This document shows positions 18,527 through 29,903 of a stretch of 64,000 nt of DNA, piece after piece. Source of the stretch: Trichomonas vaginalis G3. Taxonomy: Eukaryota > Parabasalia > Trichomonadida > Trichomonadidae. The stretch spans positions 930,001 through 994,000 of the forward strand of contig NC_067203.1 in the NCBI RefSeq assembly GCF_026262505.1, written 5' to 3'. Below the pieces are notes generated by a model that ran no database searches, had not been told where the DNA came from, and saw nothing but the letters and a program-made list of their open reading frames with translations. Each line of letters starts with the position of its first letter. Within the stretch, counting starts at the first letter, position 1. The translations under genes and the position numbers were made by a program.

Positions 18527-19425
18527 TTAAAATTCAAAATTTTTATCACAAATAGCAAAAATGTATCGAGTTTGATATGACTTGGATAGTAGTTTCTTCA
18601 AGTTTCTAGAATTCTTGGGGATTTTAGAGAAGCAAGTCTGTATTTAATAGAAACAAGCTATTGCTCAGTCCATGGAAAAGTGACAAAATTATCAATGTCG
18701 TCTGGAAAAGTGACAAAACTATCATTGACGTCTAAAAAAGAGATTTTACAAGCATGTTTTGGTACCTAAATAAAGTAAGAACATCAATTCCATCTATGCA
18801 TATAGTGTGCAAACACGCAAGATATATGGAGTAGTTCTTTATCTGGCCAAAAACTCTATTATTCGAAAATTTGCATTGTCGGCTAAAACCGCCAGACTAC
18901 AATAATAATACCCCCCATAAATGTTTCTATAGACTTAAAAAATTATGTATTAGTATTTTCCTGGCCTTTAACACATATACAGTAGACTTCTAATACTTGA
19001 GTTCTTTTAACATCTATTCAATCTCGGATTCTTGAATTTTCTACTTAGAAACATGAAATCTGAGCAAAATATTGGGTGCCTGGAATCCTGTGATGGCAAC
19101 AGCATAAATGATATATATATAAATGGAAAAAAATTGGCTAATTCATCTGCATGTTTCTTTGAAAAAAGAAAACAGAAATTGAAATGTAAAATTTATTTAT
19201 AAATTATTCGGAAGAATTGTAGAAAATAATTGTGCGTGATAAATTCATAGAATTCAAAACCTTTCAATTAAATCTTCATAAAAATTTTTGGAACTTATTA
19301 GATATTAATTATTATAATTTCCGTTTTATTCCGATGAATATTTTCTAAATCAAAAAGTTACAATTTTTGAGAGAACCTAATTTTGGCATTATCGAGTAAT
19401 TTGTTTATATAATCGTTTCCATAAA

Positions 19426-22400
19426 GTGCATAAATATTCAATTGAAAATTTTCAAAATGTTTCACCCCCTTGCATAAAAACTTTAATTTTTTTTAGTAAA
19501 CTCACGGATATCGAAAATCGGATTGATCCTTCTTCTTATCCGTCCAGATTTTATTTCTTTTCTACATTACTATCAGAGCAACCAATTCTTGGCGCTTTTT
19601 CATGTCTGATTGTTTTGTATTCATATTTACAAAGTTGGTTAGTCTGTTTTCTTCCTTTTGTTACCCTAAACTCAGATGAGTCGACAAATACTCAACTTAA
19701 AAGTATAGTTACTATAATTTTAGGTTTTGCAACTAAAATCATGGGATTATCCTTCGAATCATTCAGAATTCATATATTTACGATTTGTTTTATTGCTGTA
19801 GCCACTGTTACATGTATAATCTGGATCGTTTATAAAAAAGCAAGAGCAATTCACCCATTTATACTCAAAATTCGTGGAATTCTTTTCTTATACAATCCAG
19901 CAGTTTACTATTATCTTCCTTCGATGTTTATCGGCTATCAAATTGCATTATTCCAAACAGATGACATATCTTTTTCAAAAATTGCTTTAATTTTACTAGA
20001 AATCATTGTAATTGCTTTGGCTACATGGTTTACGTTCTCATTATCCCCACTTCTCTTTCAAAATCCTCTTTTTTCAAAAGCTCATCTTCCTACAACTCTT
20101 TTTCCAAATTATAATTGCGTTTACCACTTTTTGGCGGATATAGTCTACGTAATACAAGTTTTTAACATTACTTCTAAGATTGTTCAAACTCTTGTTTCAG
20201 TTATTTATTTTATTTATGCAATTCAACACGCAGTTCGACTCTACAGGCTCCCCTACTTATCGCACTTCCTATCAGCAGTTTCTATCGCTATCGACATCAG
20301 CCACGCGGTCATTACTCCTTGCGCAATTTGGTTTTCAAATGTTCAATGCCAAACAATATTTTTCCTTATATCGGCTGGTTCTCTGATCTTATTAATAGCC
20401 ATATTCTACTGGATTTTGGAGTACAGAGGAAAGAAATTGGTCAAAGACCTCGAATCTCTAGAACAACTCAAAATTGACAAAGACAAAACAATTCTTTACG
20501 TACAGGAAGCACTTTTAGAGTGTAAAATTACGAAAAATTTGTTAAATCAAATTGACCCAATATTTGAAGGGTCAACAAGGCTCGAAGTGCTTGCCATTCA
20601 TCAATATCTTAAATGTATATACGCAGACGACCCTCAAACCTTACAAAACATCAAGAGAACAATTTTATCTTTACATATGTTCAAACAATTACCAACAATT
20701 CAGTCGTTTTTCTTGTTCGAACTTCTCCATTCCGTATGTAAACTCGAACGCGATACGATTCTCTCTCCAGAAAACGATCTAATGAAAAAATACCAAACAT
20801 ATGAAATGGAAGCCGAGAGATTTTGGGACAGTATGATCAGAGGCAAGCTCAAACCAGCCATGTCAGCACTTCTAGAGCTCAACCGCCAGATTGCGGACTT
20901 TTCCGAAGTATTTCGATCTTATAACTGCTTATATCCTAACAACGACATGGTTCTGAAGCTCAAACAGGACTTCGCGTACAACGTCATACCAGCCTGCACA
21001 ACAATAAGCGATACAAAGATAGATTTACCGATGACTCATCTCCAAATAAGATATGCGCAGTTTGTTGGGCTTAGAGTTGACAAACTCGCACGTCTTTTCT
21101 TCGGAGACGACGAAGTAGAGAAGTCTGTCATCAAAGCAACGCAAATTGAGATGAATATCAAATCAAATATCGCAAAACACGTAATGAAACCGTTAAATAA
21201 CCGTTCCAAAGCGATATTTTGGATCCAATGTTTCGTTGTTGTTGCTTTTATCCCGATTTGTTCGGTCTATCCCTTTTTTGTGTTGAAAAGAACGCGAGAT
21301 ATCTCAAAATTCCGGAATTTCTCATCAGAAATAAGCAAAGTAGCTTCGGAGTGGGTGTTTATATCAATTACGATATGCCAAACGTTGAATCAGAGCGTAT
21401 ATGATCTTGTAACTGAAGAATCTTTGTTGGAATCGATAAAACATAACACGTCGTCGATTGTTACCATCCAGACATTATTCTCGCAACTCAATGATACGCT
21501 AAATGACTTTATTGTGCAGATGAGATTATTATTTATCCAAAATTCGTACTTTTCTGAGGCTCCTCCGCTTTCTAACATCAGACAGATATTCTTGGATGAT
21601 AAGGTAAACTATTTCCCGTACGCTGATAACATAACTGAGTCTTTGGACAAAGGATTTCAAGTAAAAGCGTTATTACTCTTTTACTTCACGTATGTCAGTA
21701 ATTTTATCGATGATCTCAATGCTTCCGACCCTTACAACTCAACAATCGCGGAGCATATCAGAGAAAGAGCGTATAAATTCTCGAATATTACTCTAAATAT
21801 CATGAATTTAGTCGCAAAAACATTCGGTTACATAGATGAATACGTGCATGGTTACATAGGTGTCCAATCCGTATCAAACGTCTTAATATATATCCTTGTT
21901 GCCATTATTGTCCTCTTTATTGCAGCAGAGCCATTCACTGTCTACTTTTTCAGAAAAAGTGTCATGTCAGAAATTTCGGAAGACCTGAAAAAATATTTTA
22001 GACTTCATACTCAGAGCCCTGATGATACTAAAGATGAAGAATACGTCGAAGAAATTGAAGAATTTCCAATTTCAACATTAATCCCTAAAACAAGCCCAAG
22101 TTTAGGTGTAATGATCGGATATGCATTCTTCAACATGTTACTGTGGGCATTTACATATAAATCTTACTACGAAATCTCTTCTTTGCTGAATACTGTCAAT
22201 AGTATCGAAAAACTTGACATAGATTCGGCCATTTCTTTGAATTCCGTGCTCGCTGCATACCAATTTGCAAACACAACAAGCGATTTCTCATCAATTACGA
22301 TAGATAATATGTTGACTTTGTATAATGATGTTTTTAACTACATAAAGGACAGTAACGAGACAAGTGTTCCATTGTACGAGATACTTAATGCAACCAGATC

Positions 22401-23946
22401 GAACCAAATCGAGTCAGAAGAGTTTGATAGCCTTCATGAATTTTATCATCAGATCAGTTTCGAGCAATTATACCTTTTAATAGGATATTTGACCGGTACT
22501 CTTGCTAAAAATGTCACCGATGGCCTCGGATCCCCTTACATTCACTCATTTCATATCAATTTCCAGACTTTGAGGCCGATTAAATCAAATTTAACATATC
22601 TATACAACAGCTACTTGACTGAAGAGATCGCCCACCTTGGTTTCCTTTGCGGAATGGACGTTTTAGTATATGTCATGGCATCAATTCTCATGTTTGCCTT
22701 GTTTTGGCGCAGATACCTCGATGCCGATGACATGAAAGTCCAGCTTGGCCGGCTAATTATGGATTTAGACCCAATTTTCATTGCACAAAACCAATGTTTA
22801 GTAGAATTCATAGTTGGCAGCAAATCTGGAGTACTTCCATGGATGAAAGGATCTCCAATCTTTGAGATTTTGAACTCTACTGACACTCCTCTTCTGATTA
22901 TCAACGATCATCTCTCAATTATGGCCTTTACAAGCGTAATTGCAGAGATGTTCAACTACAGACCGGAGCAGATCATCGGCCAGCACTACACAATGCTGTT
23001 TACTATCAAGGGAGAGGCTCCATCAAAATCTCAAGAGTCATTTTTCTCCAGAATCAACGATATTTTATCACAGAAGAGCGGCTGCACCTCAAAGATACTG
23101 TCCGGAATCACTTCCGATGGAAATTACCTCAAAGTTGACGTCAGAGCTTCGGTCATAACATTTGATGAGCACCATTACATCTTTTTCGAGCTGAAATCGC
23201 TAGAAGTATCATCATTCTACGACGATGCAACGACGTTATGCCAGAATACCATTAAAGATATGATCGAAACTTCAATTCCACTCAAATTGTTCCCTCCGAT
23301 CGAGAACGGCAAAGGATATTTATCGAGGAAGTTCTTCGGAGGCACTTTGGTCTATTGCGCCATGGAAAACAACGATATAATGCGACCAATCAACGAAATG
23401 GAAGAAAAGATGAACCAAAGATTAACACAATTATACAGAGGAGACGATGATTGCCTTGTTCTTGCAGCAACAATTAGTTATTCCTTACTTTTATTTACGA
23501 ATACAGATAATACGAGAGTTCATCGAGCAAGAGCACTCCAATACATCAAAGATTACTCTGTAGTAGACGCTGGTTCAGATACTAAGCAAGTTTCCGTGAT
23601 GTTAGACGTAGATCAGTATTTCGAAGCCGTTCAGTTCCTCCCTCCATCAGTTCCGGCCAAATACAATGGAAAAGAGATCTCCGCTAAGGAATCCAACAAT
23701 TTCTCCCCTCAAATGACAACAGACCCCTTCCTGGACAAGTTAGGGACAATGGGGGCCATGTTATCGATTCTGAGGCCAAACATGGTCATAATGCAAGCGT
23801 ACATGGCCGAACACTTGGAAAAGTCCTGCAAACTTATGCCTGTGACTTTGGTCAACAACAACGAGAAGTTCGTAGGTATAGCAATTGACGAGCTGCCTGA
23901 TGCATCAGTTATGCTTGAAGAACTCAAACATGACAACAATAATTAA
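19426..23946 (+). CDS. Large multi-pass membrane protein with PAS domain, TmcB-like
   Basis: The 1506-codon frame has an N-terminal cluster of about nine hydrophobic segments (residues ~55-345), a cytosolic helical block (~350-600), a membrane segment near 605-625, a lumenal/extracellular block, further membrane segments near 830, 905 and 1085, and a PAS-like domain at about 1150-1260 (DTPLLIINDHLSIMAF, RPEQIIGQHYTMLF). The layout matches the trichomonad family related to Dictyostelium tiny-macrocysts TmcB proteins, some of which end in an adenylyl cyclase domain. I see no cyclase catalytic core here. The frame begins at GTG and has no upstream ATG after the stop at 19378, although conserved SSYPSRFYFF is already encoded. 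The true 5' end is unresolved: an unseen exon, or a damaged start. Confidence 0.7.
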   Translation: MHKYSIENFQNVSPPCIKTLIFFSKLTDIENRIDPSSYPSRFYFFSTLLSEQPILGAFSCLIVLYSYLQSWLVCFLPFVTLNSDESTNTQLKSIVTIILGFATKIMGLSFESFRIHIFTICFIAVATVTCIIWIVYKKARAIHPFILKIRGILFLYNPAVYYYLPSMFIGYQIALFQTDDISFSKIALILLEIIVIALATWFTFSLSPLLFQNPLFSKAHLPTTLFPNYNCVYHFLADIVYVIQVFNITSKIVQTLVSVIYFIYAIQHAVRLYRLPYLSHFLSAVSIAIDISHAVITPCAIWFSNVQCQTIFFLISAGSLILLIAIFYWILEYRGKKLVKDLESLEQLKIDKDKTILYVQEALLECKITKNLLNQIDPIFEGSTRLEVLAIHQYLKCIYADDPQTLQNIKRTILSLHMFKQLPTIQSFFLFELLHSVCKLERDTILSPENDLMKKYQTYEMEAERFWDSMIRGKLKPAMSALLELNRQIADFSEVFRSYNCLYPNNDMVLKLKQDFAYNVIPACTTISDTKIDLPMTHLQIRYAQFVGLRVDKLARLFFGDDEVEKSVIKATQIEMNIKSNIAKHVMKPLNNRSKAIFWIQCFVVVAFIPICSVYPFFVLKRTRDISKFRNFSSEISKVASEWVFISITICQTLNQSVYDLVTEESLLESIKHNTSSIVTIQTLFSQLNDTLNDFIVQMRLLFIQNSYFSEAPPLSNIRQIFLDDKVNYFPYADNITESLDKGFQVKALLLFYFTYVSNFIDDLNASDPYNSTIAEHIRERAYKFSNITLNIMNLVAKTFGYIDEYVHGYIGVQSVSNVLIYILVAIIVLFIAAEPFTVYFFRKSVMSEISEDLKKYFRLHTQSPDDTKDEEYVEEIEEFPISTLIPKTSPSLGVMIGYAFFNMLLWAFTYKSYYEISSLLNTVNSIEKLDIDSAISLNSVLAAYQFANTTSDFSSITIDNMLTLYNDVFNYIKDSNETSVPLYEILNATRSNQIESEEFDSLHEFYHQISFEQLYLLIGYLTGTLAKNVTDGLGSPYIHSFHINFQTLRPIKSNLTYLYNSYLTEEIAHLGFLCGMDVLVYVMASILMFALFWRRYLDADDMKVQLGRLIMDLDPIFIAQNQCLVEFIVGSKSGVLPWMKGSPIFEILNSTDTPLLIINDHLSIMAFTSVIAEMFNYRPEQIIGQHYTMLFTIKGEAPSKSQESFFSRINDILSQKSGCTSKILSGITSDGNYLKVDVRASVITFDEHHYIFFELKSLEVSSFYDDATTLCQNTIKDMIETSIPLKLFPPIENGKGYLSRKFFGGTLVYCAMENNDIMRPINEMEEKMNQRLTQLYRGDDDCLVLAATISYSLLLFTNTDNTRVHRARALQYIKDYSVVDAGSDTKQVSVMLDVDQYFEAVQFLPPSVPAKYNGKEISAKESNNFSPQMTTDPFLDKLGTMGAMLSILRPNMVIMQAYMAEHLEKSCKLMPVTLVNNNEKFVGIAIDELPDASVMLEELKHDNNN

Positions 23947-24775
23947 TTATTATTTTTTTTATATGTATGTTTTATTATATTTGTTTATTTTGTTATATTA
24001 AAAGTTATTTTCACCTTTATCATTGTAACCTCTTCTTCTCTTTTGATTTTAAACTCAACTCAACATTTTCTTTTTAATTTTGAAGATAGCTTTGGATGTT
24101 TATATCTTGCTATCTAAGGATCTAAAGAGAAAACTGTCTATAGCAATATGTACTCGTATAGACTGGTTCCTATTGCGAATATTTTCTCATTGAATGAAAG
24201 CAATGCAAAATCCTGAGAAAACTTGCGATAATAAAGGGAATATGGCTCTTGACTATGCAGAAGAAAGTGGTAATGTTAAAATGGAATTATCATACTATTA
24301 TGATGATGAAGATTTTGAAGTATGAGGCAGTGAAGGTAAGTTACTTCTACATTACGCAATTCCTATAGAATAAAACAAATGGATAATAATTCGAAATTTC
24401 GTTATACTGTCGATGATTCCATGATAGAAATGCACGAAACCGATATTATGAATTAGCAGGTACATTGGAATGCTATAGTAATGCATATGTTTATGGTTTA
24501 TGATGTCCTGGGGATGACGAAATCTTTTGAGAATGTTAAAAATATTATTCAGATTTATATAACAAACATTTTCGACTAAACAGTTTGATTCAGCTCAAAA
24601 GAGGTAGATTTATGGGAATTGTTTATTTTTGAGCTTGCCCTTCGAATATATTGTCCTCGTTGGCTCTTAAAAATTCGGTCTGAACTGGTTTCGAACTCTT
24701 GATTTGATGTGATTTATAAATTCTCTGAATTTTTGATTCACAAAAAAATTTAAAAAAAAGTGAAAGATTTTAAAA
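23947..24775. other. Intergenic region with ankyrin relic
   Basis: AT-rich DNA between two genes. The only recognisable item is a 40-codon ankyrin-like remnant at 24203-24325. A weak initiator-like TCACAA lies at 24738-24743. Confidence 0.5.
24203..24325 (+). pseudogene. Ankyrin-repeat gene relic, 40 codons
   Basis: A short frame, MQNPEKTCDNKGNMALDYAE then ESGNVKMEL, matches the end of one ankyrin repeat (D..G..AL.YA.E.GN) followed by an acidic tail. It is far too short for a working ankyrin protein and the flanks carry no continuing repeat, so it is probably the last piece of a decayed copy of this large family. Confidence 0.4.
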
Positions 24776-26203
24776 ATGGAGTTTAAAAAAGATGAGGATT
24801 TATCAGATGTTCATCATTGGGACACAAGTATACACATAGACCTTGAAAAGGAACTCTTTGAAGGCGATCTTCAAGGCAAGAATTACTTCTCAATCATTGA
24901 AAATGAAGAAATTGAACCTCTTATTTCAAATATTCTAGATCCAAATTCTGGATTTAATAGCACTCTTGAATTATTAAACATTTTACAAGGTGATATAATT
25001 CCAAATATCAACGAATTACTCGATATTCCAAATTTTATGTTTTCGATTTTCACCAAATTTCTACAAGTCCAAGATAATGACATTAAACATAACATTTTAT
25101 TAGTATTAGTCTACTTAACAATGGCAAATCTCAAAGAAAATTCTGATTTTTTGGATGAAGGTTTTATCAAAGAAGTTTTGAATAACTACAATACTGAAAA
25201 CAACAAATTAGTATGCCCATTCACCAATTTTCTCATCAATTTGATGTCTGATCGAACAATTGGCATCCATTTCACAGAAATTCTTTTCAACAACGATTTT
25301 CTCACATATATCCTTAAAATTCTACAAAAGGAATCACGTAGCGCTTACGAGCAGTACGCAATCAATTCTCTCTTCATTTTTACAGAAATAGCCGTTCCTC
25401 AGCTTCTTCAATTTGAAACAGAAGAATTCGACCAATTATATGTGAACAGGATTTTAGTTTACAACGAAATTTTACAATTTTTACCAAATATTTACGAAAG
25501 ATCAGATAACTACACGCAAGACAGGATCAGATGGGTTATTTGCCATCTATGTGACTTGTCTATCACAAGAACGTTTGTTCTTCAGAGTACTTTTCCTCAC
25601 ATTTTTGGAAAATTAATTCCTTCTGTAGAAATTGACGAATTCTTCCCATCAATCGTTAATACAGCTAATTGTCTATCATCACGTATCCCAGAATTCTTTT
25701 TAAATAACTACGAACCCCTTATTAAGAAAATTTCGTCATATTTCAAAGCGACAAACGATTCTTCACTGGAATTGAGCGAAATAGCTTATTTCATTGAGAT
25801 TACAATTGAAAACCAGTGTTTTGACGACTTAAATCGAAAAAATATTTTTTCAGATTTAGTAAAACTTTATGAATCAAATGCAGATCATAAATCGAAGAAG
25901 AAAATAGCCAAGATCCTTGTTAAATCCGTTTCCGATGCACTTTCTCTGAATGAAAAACCAGATTGGCTTGATGAGGCCATTTCTGACATTATTGACGCCA
26001 TGGAACAATTTAGTGAACACAGATTAGCCGAAGTACTGATGAAAATCAACAATTGGATCGGAGATGACTTAGAATACATTTCTGAGATTGGAAGAGCGAA
26101 TGAAATACAGGACATCCTTATATCTCTGGTTGATGAGTATCCAGAAGAATCTCCTGTAAATGCAGCTGCAAATATGCTGTTAGAGAATGAAATTTTTGCA
26201 TAA
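24776..26203 (+). CDS. Armadillo-like helical-repeat protein, 475 aa
   Basis: The ATG at 24776 begins MEFKKDEDLSDVHHW. The protein is almost entirely helical, with repeated leucine/isoleucine-rich helix pairs of about 40 residues (for example FNSTLELLNILQGDIIP and HNILLVLVYLTMANLK). This suits a divergent armadillo/HEAT fold such as importin-alpha-like scaffolds. No signal peptide or membrane segment is seen. The stop codon lies in TAAA, the tetranucleotide described as a trichomonad poly(A) signal. Specific function is unknown. Confidence 0.65.
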   Translation: MEFKKDEDLSDVHHWDTSIHIDLEKELFEGDLQGKNYFSIIENEEIEPLISNILDPNSGFNSTLELLNILQGDIIPNINELLDIPNFMFSIFTKFLQVQDNDIKHNILLVLVYLTMANLKENSDFLDEGFIKEVLNNYNTENNKLVCPFTNFLINLMSDRTIGIHFTEILFNNDFLTYILKILQKESRSAYEQYAINSLFIFTEIAVPQLLQFETEEFDQLYVNRILVYNEILQFLPNIYERSDNYTQDRIRWVICHLCDLSITRTFVLQSTFPHIFGKLIPSVEIDEFFPSIVNTANCLSSRIPEFFLNNYEPLIKKISSYFKATNDSSLELSEIAYFIEITIENQCFDDLNRKNIFSDLVKLYESNADHKSKKKIAKILVKSVSDALSLNEKPDWLDEAISDIIDAMEQFSEHRLAEVLMKINNWIGDDLEYISEIGRANEIQDILISLVDEYPEESPVNAAANMLLENEIFA

Positions 26204-27104
26204 AATCATGTTGTTATGACTTATTTTGTACTAAATAAATATTATGTATGTTTTGTTTTATGTTAATTTGAATTTCAACTTTTCTTGGGAAATATTTTTT
26301 TCTCAATGCATCGATTAATCAGGAACACATTAGCCAAATATGCTTTTGATTGTAATACAGAATAATTTTGGCTCACATTTAAAATTCTATTCTCTTTCAT
26401 CTTAGAAAATGTCGATTTCAATAGGATTTCCCTTTGAATATGTTATTAGGTATCATCCTTGTATAAATGATGGCCAATTGCTCCTAAAAATACTGAACTA
26501 ATTCATAATAAATCCTTAAATTATCATTAAAAATGAATATTTTTACATCAGAGCTGCCAAAATTAGCACATTCCTTCCTCTTTCGAGATCATTGAATTCC
26601 AAATTTTTTCTAATTCTTCAAATTTCATATAAATCTTCTTATTATTTCTGAAGTTGTTTCAATTTTGGAATAATTTTTAGAAAAATCCAAAATAACTTTT
26701 TAATTTTTTGTTTAATAAAGAAGTAACATGAAATATTAAATCTATGAAAATATTATATTTTATATGTATTTTATAAATATCTTATAAAATTCATTGTTTA
26801 TTCTCAATTTAATAATTTCATAAAGCAATTATTAATAATATATGCTCAAAAACAATCAAACAAATATGATATTCAATCAAAATAGTGATCTCTATTGGAA
26901 AAACATATAAAATATTTGAATCGATCATTTCATGATGAAAAATATTTTTAGGATAGTGAAGAAATACTCATAGAATGTCATAGAGAGATCATCTATTAAT
27001 AGTAGATGTAGGAAATCTTCTTGCAGAGTATTAAATAAAAATAATTAAGTTTTTCGATTGATATATGTATGATTTATGAAATAACGTGAAATAAATACTT
27101 ATAA
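26204..27104. other. AT-rich intergenic DNA
   Basis: About 900 bp downstream of two convergent genes. I see no frame, RNA or repeat I can support. Confidence 0.6.
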
Positions 27105-28394
27105 TTACTCAGCGACGCAAGCCTTTTCGAGCTCTGGTCTGAACTGCTTGAGGAGTCCCTTGATTGGGTCAGAAGAAGCACCAGCGAGGGCGCAGATGCA
27201 GTTAGATGTCTGGTAAGCGACCTTCTTAAGCATAAGTAAATCGTGCTTTGTGGCCTTTCCCTCAGCGAATTTGTCCATGATGTCGGAGAGTTTAGCTGTT
27301 CCTTCACGGCATGGACCGCACTGACCGCAAGATTCATGCATGTAGAAGTGAGAAACGCGTCTGAAAGCCTCGTAAAGGTTTGTAGACTTATCCATAACGA
27401 TGATAGCACCTGTGCCGAGAGCAGAGCCCATAGCGGAGAGCTCGTTGTAACCCATGACTGCTGTCTCGCACTGCTCCTTTGTGAGGATTGGGCAGGAGAG
27501 ACCACCTGGGATCAAGCAGAGGAGGTTATCCCAGCCGCCGCGGACACCACCAGCGTACTTGTTGATGAGGTCCTTGATTGGGATACCCATAGCTTCTTCA
27601 ACAACGCATGGGTGGTTGACGTGGCCAGAGATAGCGTAGATCTTTGTGCCCTTTGAGCCCTTGATACCGATGGATGAGAACCAGTCACCACCGCGCTTGC
27701 AGATTGTTGGGACGGAGGAGATGGTCTCGACGTTGTTGATGATGGTTGGCTTCTGGAAAAGACCCTTTGCAGCTGGGTACGGTGGTTTAAAGCGTGGGCG
27801 GCCTGCCTTACCTTCAATGGAGTTGAGGAGGGCTGTCTCTTCACCGCAAACGTAAGCGCCAGCACCGGAGTGGATGTACATATCGAAATCCCATCCGAAT
27901 TTGTTGTTCTTGCCGATGAGTCCAGCAGCGTAGGCCTCATCAATAGCCTTCTGTAAGCAGGCAATTTCATGGCGGAATTCACCACGAACGTAAACGTAGG
28001 CTGTGTGAGCGTGGATTGTGTATGAAGCGAGAAGAGCGCCTTCTACGAGCTTGTGTGGCTCGTTTGTGAGAATCTGGCGATCCTTGCATGTGCCTGGTTC
28101 ACCTTCATCGGCGTTGATGCAGAGATAATGTGGGATGCCACTTGGCTTTGGAACGAAACTCCACTTCTGGCCTGTTGAGAAACCAGCACCACCACGTCCA
28201 CGGATTTCGGACTTCTTGACTTCGTTGAGAATGAACTCTTTGCCCTTCTTGATAAGTTCTTCTGTTTGATTCCAGTCTCCACGCTTTTGTGCAGAAGCCA
28301 AATCAGCGCCCTCGTCACCAAAGAGATTGGGGAAAATGCGATCCTTTGGGTCAAGGAATTTTGTCTGGAAGCGATGGCCGTATGCTGCAAGCAT
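27105..28394 (-). CDS. Ndh51: NADH dehydrogenase 51-kDa subunit, hydrogenosomal (NuoF/Ndh51)
   Basis: The 429-residue protein carries the NuoF signature set: the glycine-rich NADH/FMN region RGRGGAGFSTGQKW (about 65-78), NADEGEPGTCKDR (about 94-106), SGAGAYVCGEETALL (about 182-196) and the 4Fe-4S ligands ESCGQCGPCREG plus the later NCICAL cysteine (about 352-405). It oxidises NADH and passes electrons to ferredoxin in the hydrogenosome together with the 24-kDa subunit. The start MLAAYGHRF resembles short trichomonad hydrogenosomal targeting peptides. Length is normal for the family and the frame is intact. It is more GC-rich than its surroundings, as expected for a well-expressed trichomonad gene. 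I found no perfect initiator just upstream. Confidence 0.95.
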   Translation of the reverse strand: MLAAYGHRFQTKFLDPKDRIFPNLFGDEGADLASAQKRGDWNQTEELIKKGKEFILNEVKKSEIRGRGGAGFSTGQKWSFVPKPSGIPHYLCINADEGEPGTCKDRQILTNEPHKLVEGALLASYTIHAHTAYVYVRGEFRHEIACLQKAIDEAYAAGLIGKNNKFGWDFDMYIHSGAGAYVCGEETALLNSIEGKAGRPRFKPPYPAAKGLFQKPTIINNVETISSVPTICKRGGDWFSSIGIKGSKGTKIYAISGHVNHPCVVEEAMGIPIKDLINKYAGGVRGGWDNLLCLIPGGLSCPILTKEQCETAVMGYNELSAMGSALGTGAIIVMDKSTNLYEAFRRVSHFYMHESCGQCGPCREGTAKLSDIMDKFAEGKATKHDLLMLKKVAYQTSNCICALAGASSDPIKGLLKQFRPELEKACVAE

Positions 28395-29903
28395 ATTTAT
28401 ATCACTAATATCGTATTGTCAAAACCGCCCGCCATTCACAATGCTTTTGTGAAGATTTTTCGGTTCGCCATTCAATATATCACCGCCGCTAAGTTCAGAA
28501 AATTGGTGAAATAACAAGGGCTTATGTGTTTCTTGTTTAATATTTTTTTAAAATATTTTGGCTTACTTCGACATGTTTACATTAGACAAGAAAATAGAAA
28601 TACATAAGACGTCCAAACAATTCATGGATATCAAAACACACTCATCGTTTTTTTTGAGAAGTGTGTGGTCATTTCCTATTTTAATTTTTCTGTCACTTTT
28701 CCCACCGAAAGTGCGTTCACAAAAATTCGACCAATCACTTTAAAATTACTATAAAAATTATTGCTCTATTTGATATGTCCTAATTCTTTAATCTAATTGT
28801 GATGTGACAGGCACATCTTTTTCTCCTTTTCAAAAAAGTTTATTCATGCAAATGAGCTAAACATACTAAAACTAGTTTTCATAAAGATTTTTCAAAAATC
28901 GAGTCTCTTAGAAATTTCTCAAAATTAGACCGCTAAACTGAACATAAATTTTCAATTTTGATTGAGATGGATGAATGCAGTTAAAATATAATTTGGTTTT
29001 GAATAAACATCTAATTTGACAAATCATCCAATATCGGATCGCAATTTCTATTCCGATTACAGTCATATGCATATAAATGCTCAAACTGATAATTTTTACT
29101 TCAGAGATTTTTGGCATACTCATATTTTTCATCAAACGTTTTGCCTCATAACTTTCTTTTAATTGGGTCAGTAATTCTTCGCGTACATTTATGCAAAGAA
29201 CAGTATGTATATTGAGTTCCTTAAGGAAATTACAGCCATCATGCTTTAAAATTTGTATTCATAAAACAATCATCCGAATATTCTTGATTTGGAGGACAAT
29301 TCATATGATAATTATATATTTGGTACCTATTTCATTCATACTCTTATTCGGTAAGATTAATATTCATTGTTCATAGTTGGGAAATATTTATTATATATTA
29401 TTAAAACTCATAATGACCAGAATAACTTACCCCATCTCAAGCCAATAGACATATCATTGTTAATCATACGTGTTTCGGTTAATAAATATTTGAAGAGTTA
29501 TTGATTAGTGCAGTATATAGAAATTACTTTGTTAAAACATACTTAATCAAGAGTTCAAACATATGTGCCAAGAGATTTTTTGATTTTTAGAATTGAGGTA
29601 TTTTGCAATTGAGTTTTATTTTAAAGACAATGTTTCAGATCGAATATATGACAAATACTTATATGAACCATTTCATGTAGAACGATATCAAATGATATAT
29701 TGAAGATGATTGGGAAAATCGGAGTAGAATCATTATCAAAAAATGCCATAATCAATATGTTTCTTAGAGAAACAATTACAATAATGAATAACAATATATC
29801 CAAAGCACTCAAACACACACCTTTTTAATATCATCATTGAATTTTTATTTGTTTATAAACGTCTTTTTTTAATTTCCTTAAAATTACAGCTTCACTACGT
29901 TCT
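28395..29903. other. AT-rich intergenic DNA, 1.5 kb
   Basis: No supported gene. An initiator-like TCATTG near 29834 lies upstream of the following gene's open frame, but no ATG follows it in that frame. Confidence 0.5.

Larger units (their letters stand above)
16563..19425. other. AT-rich gene-free region with small repeats
   Basis: About 2.9 kb has no supported gene. It holds a 110-bp tandem duplication (17641-17849), a 29-bp-period direct repeat containing CGATTAAATTACAAAATCG (18282-18334) and a decayed MITE (18331-18526). Confidence 0.6.
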
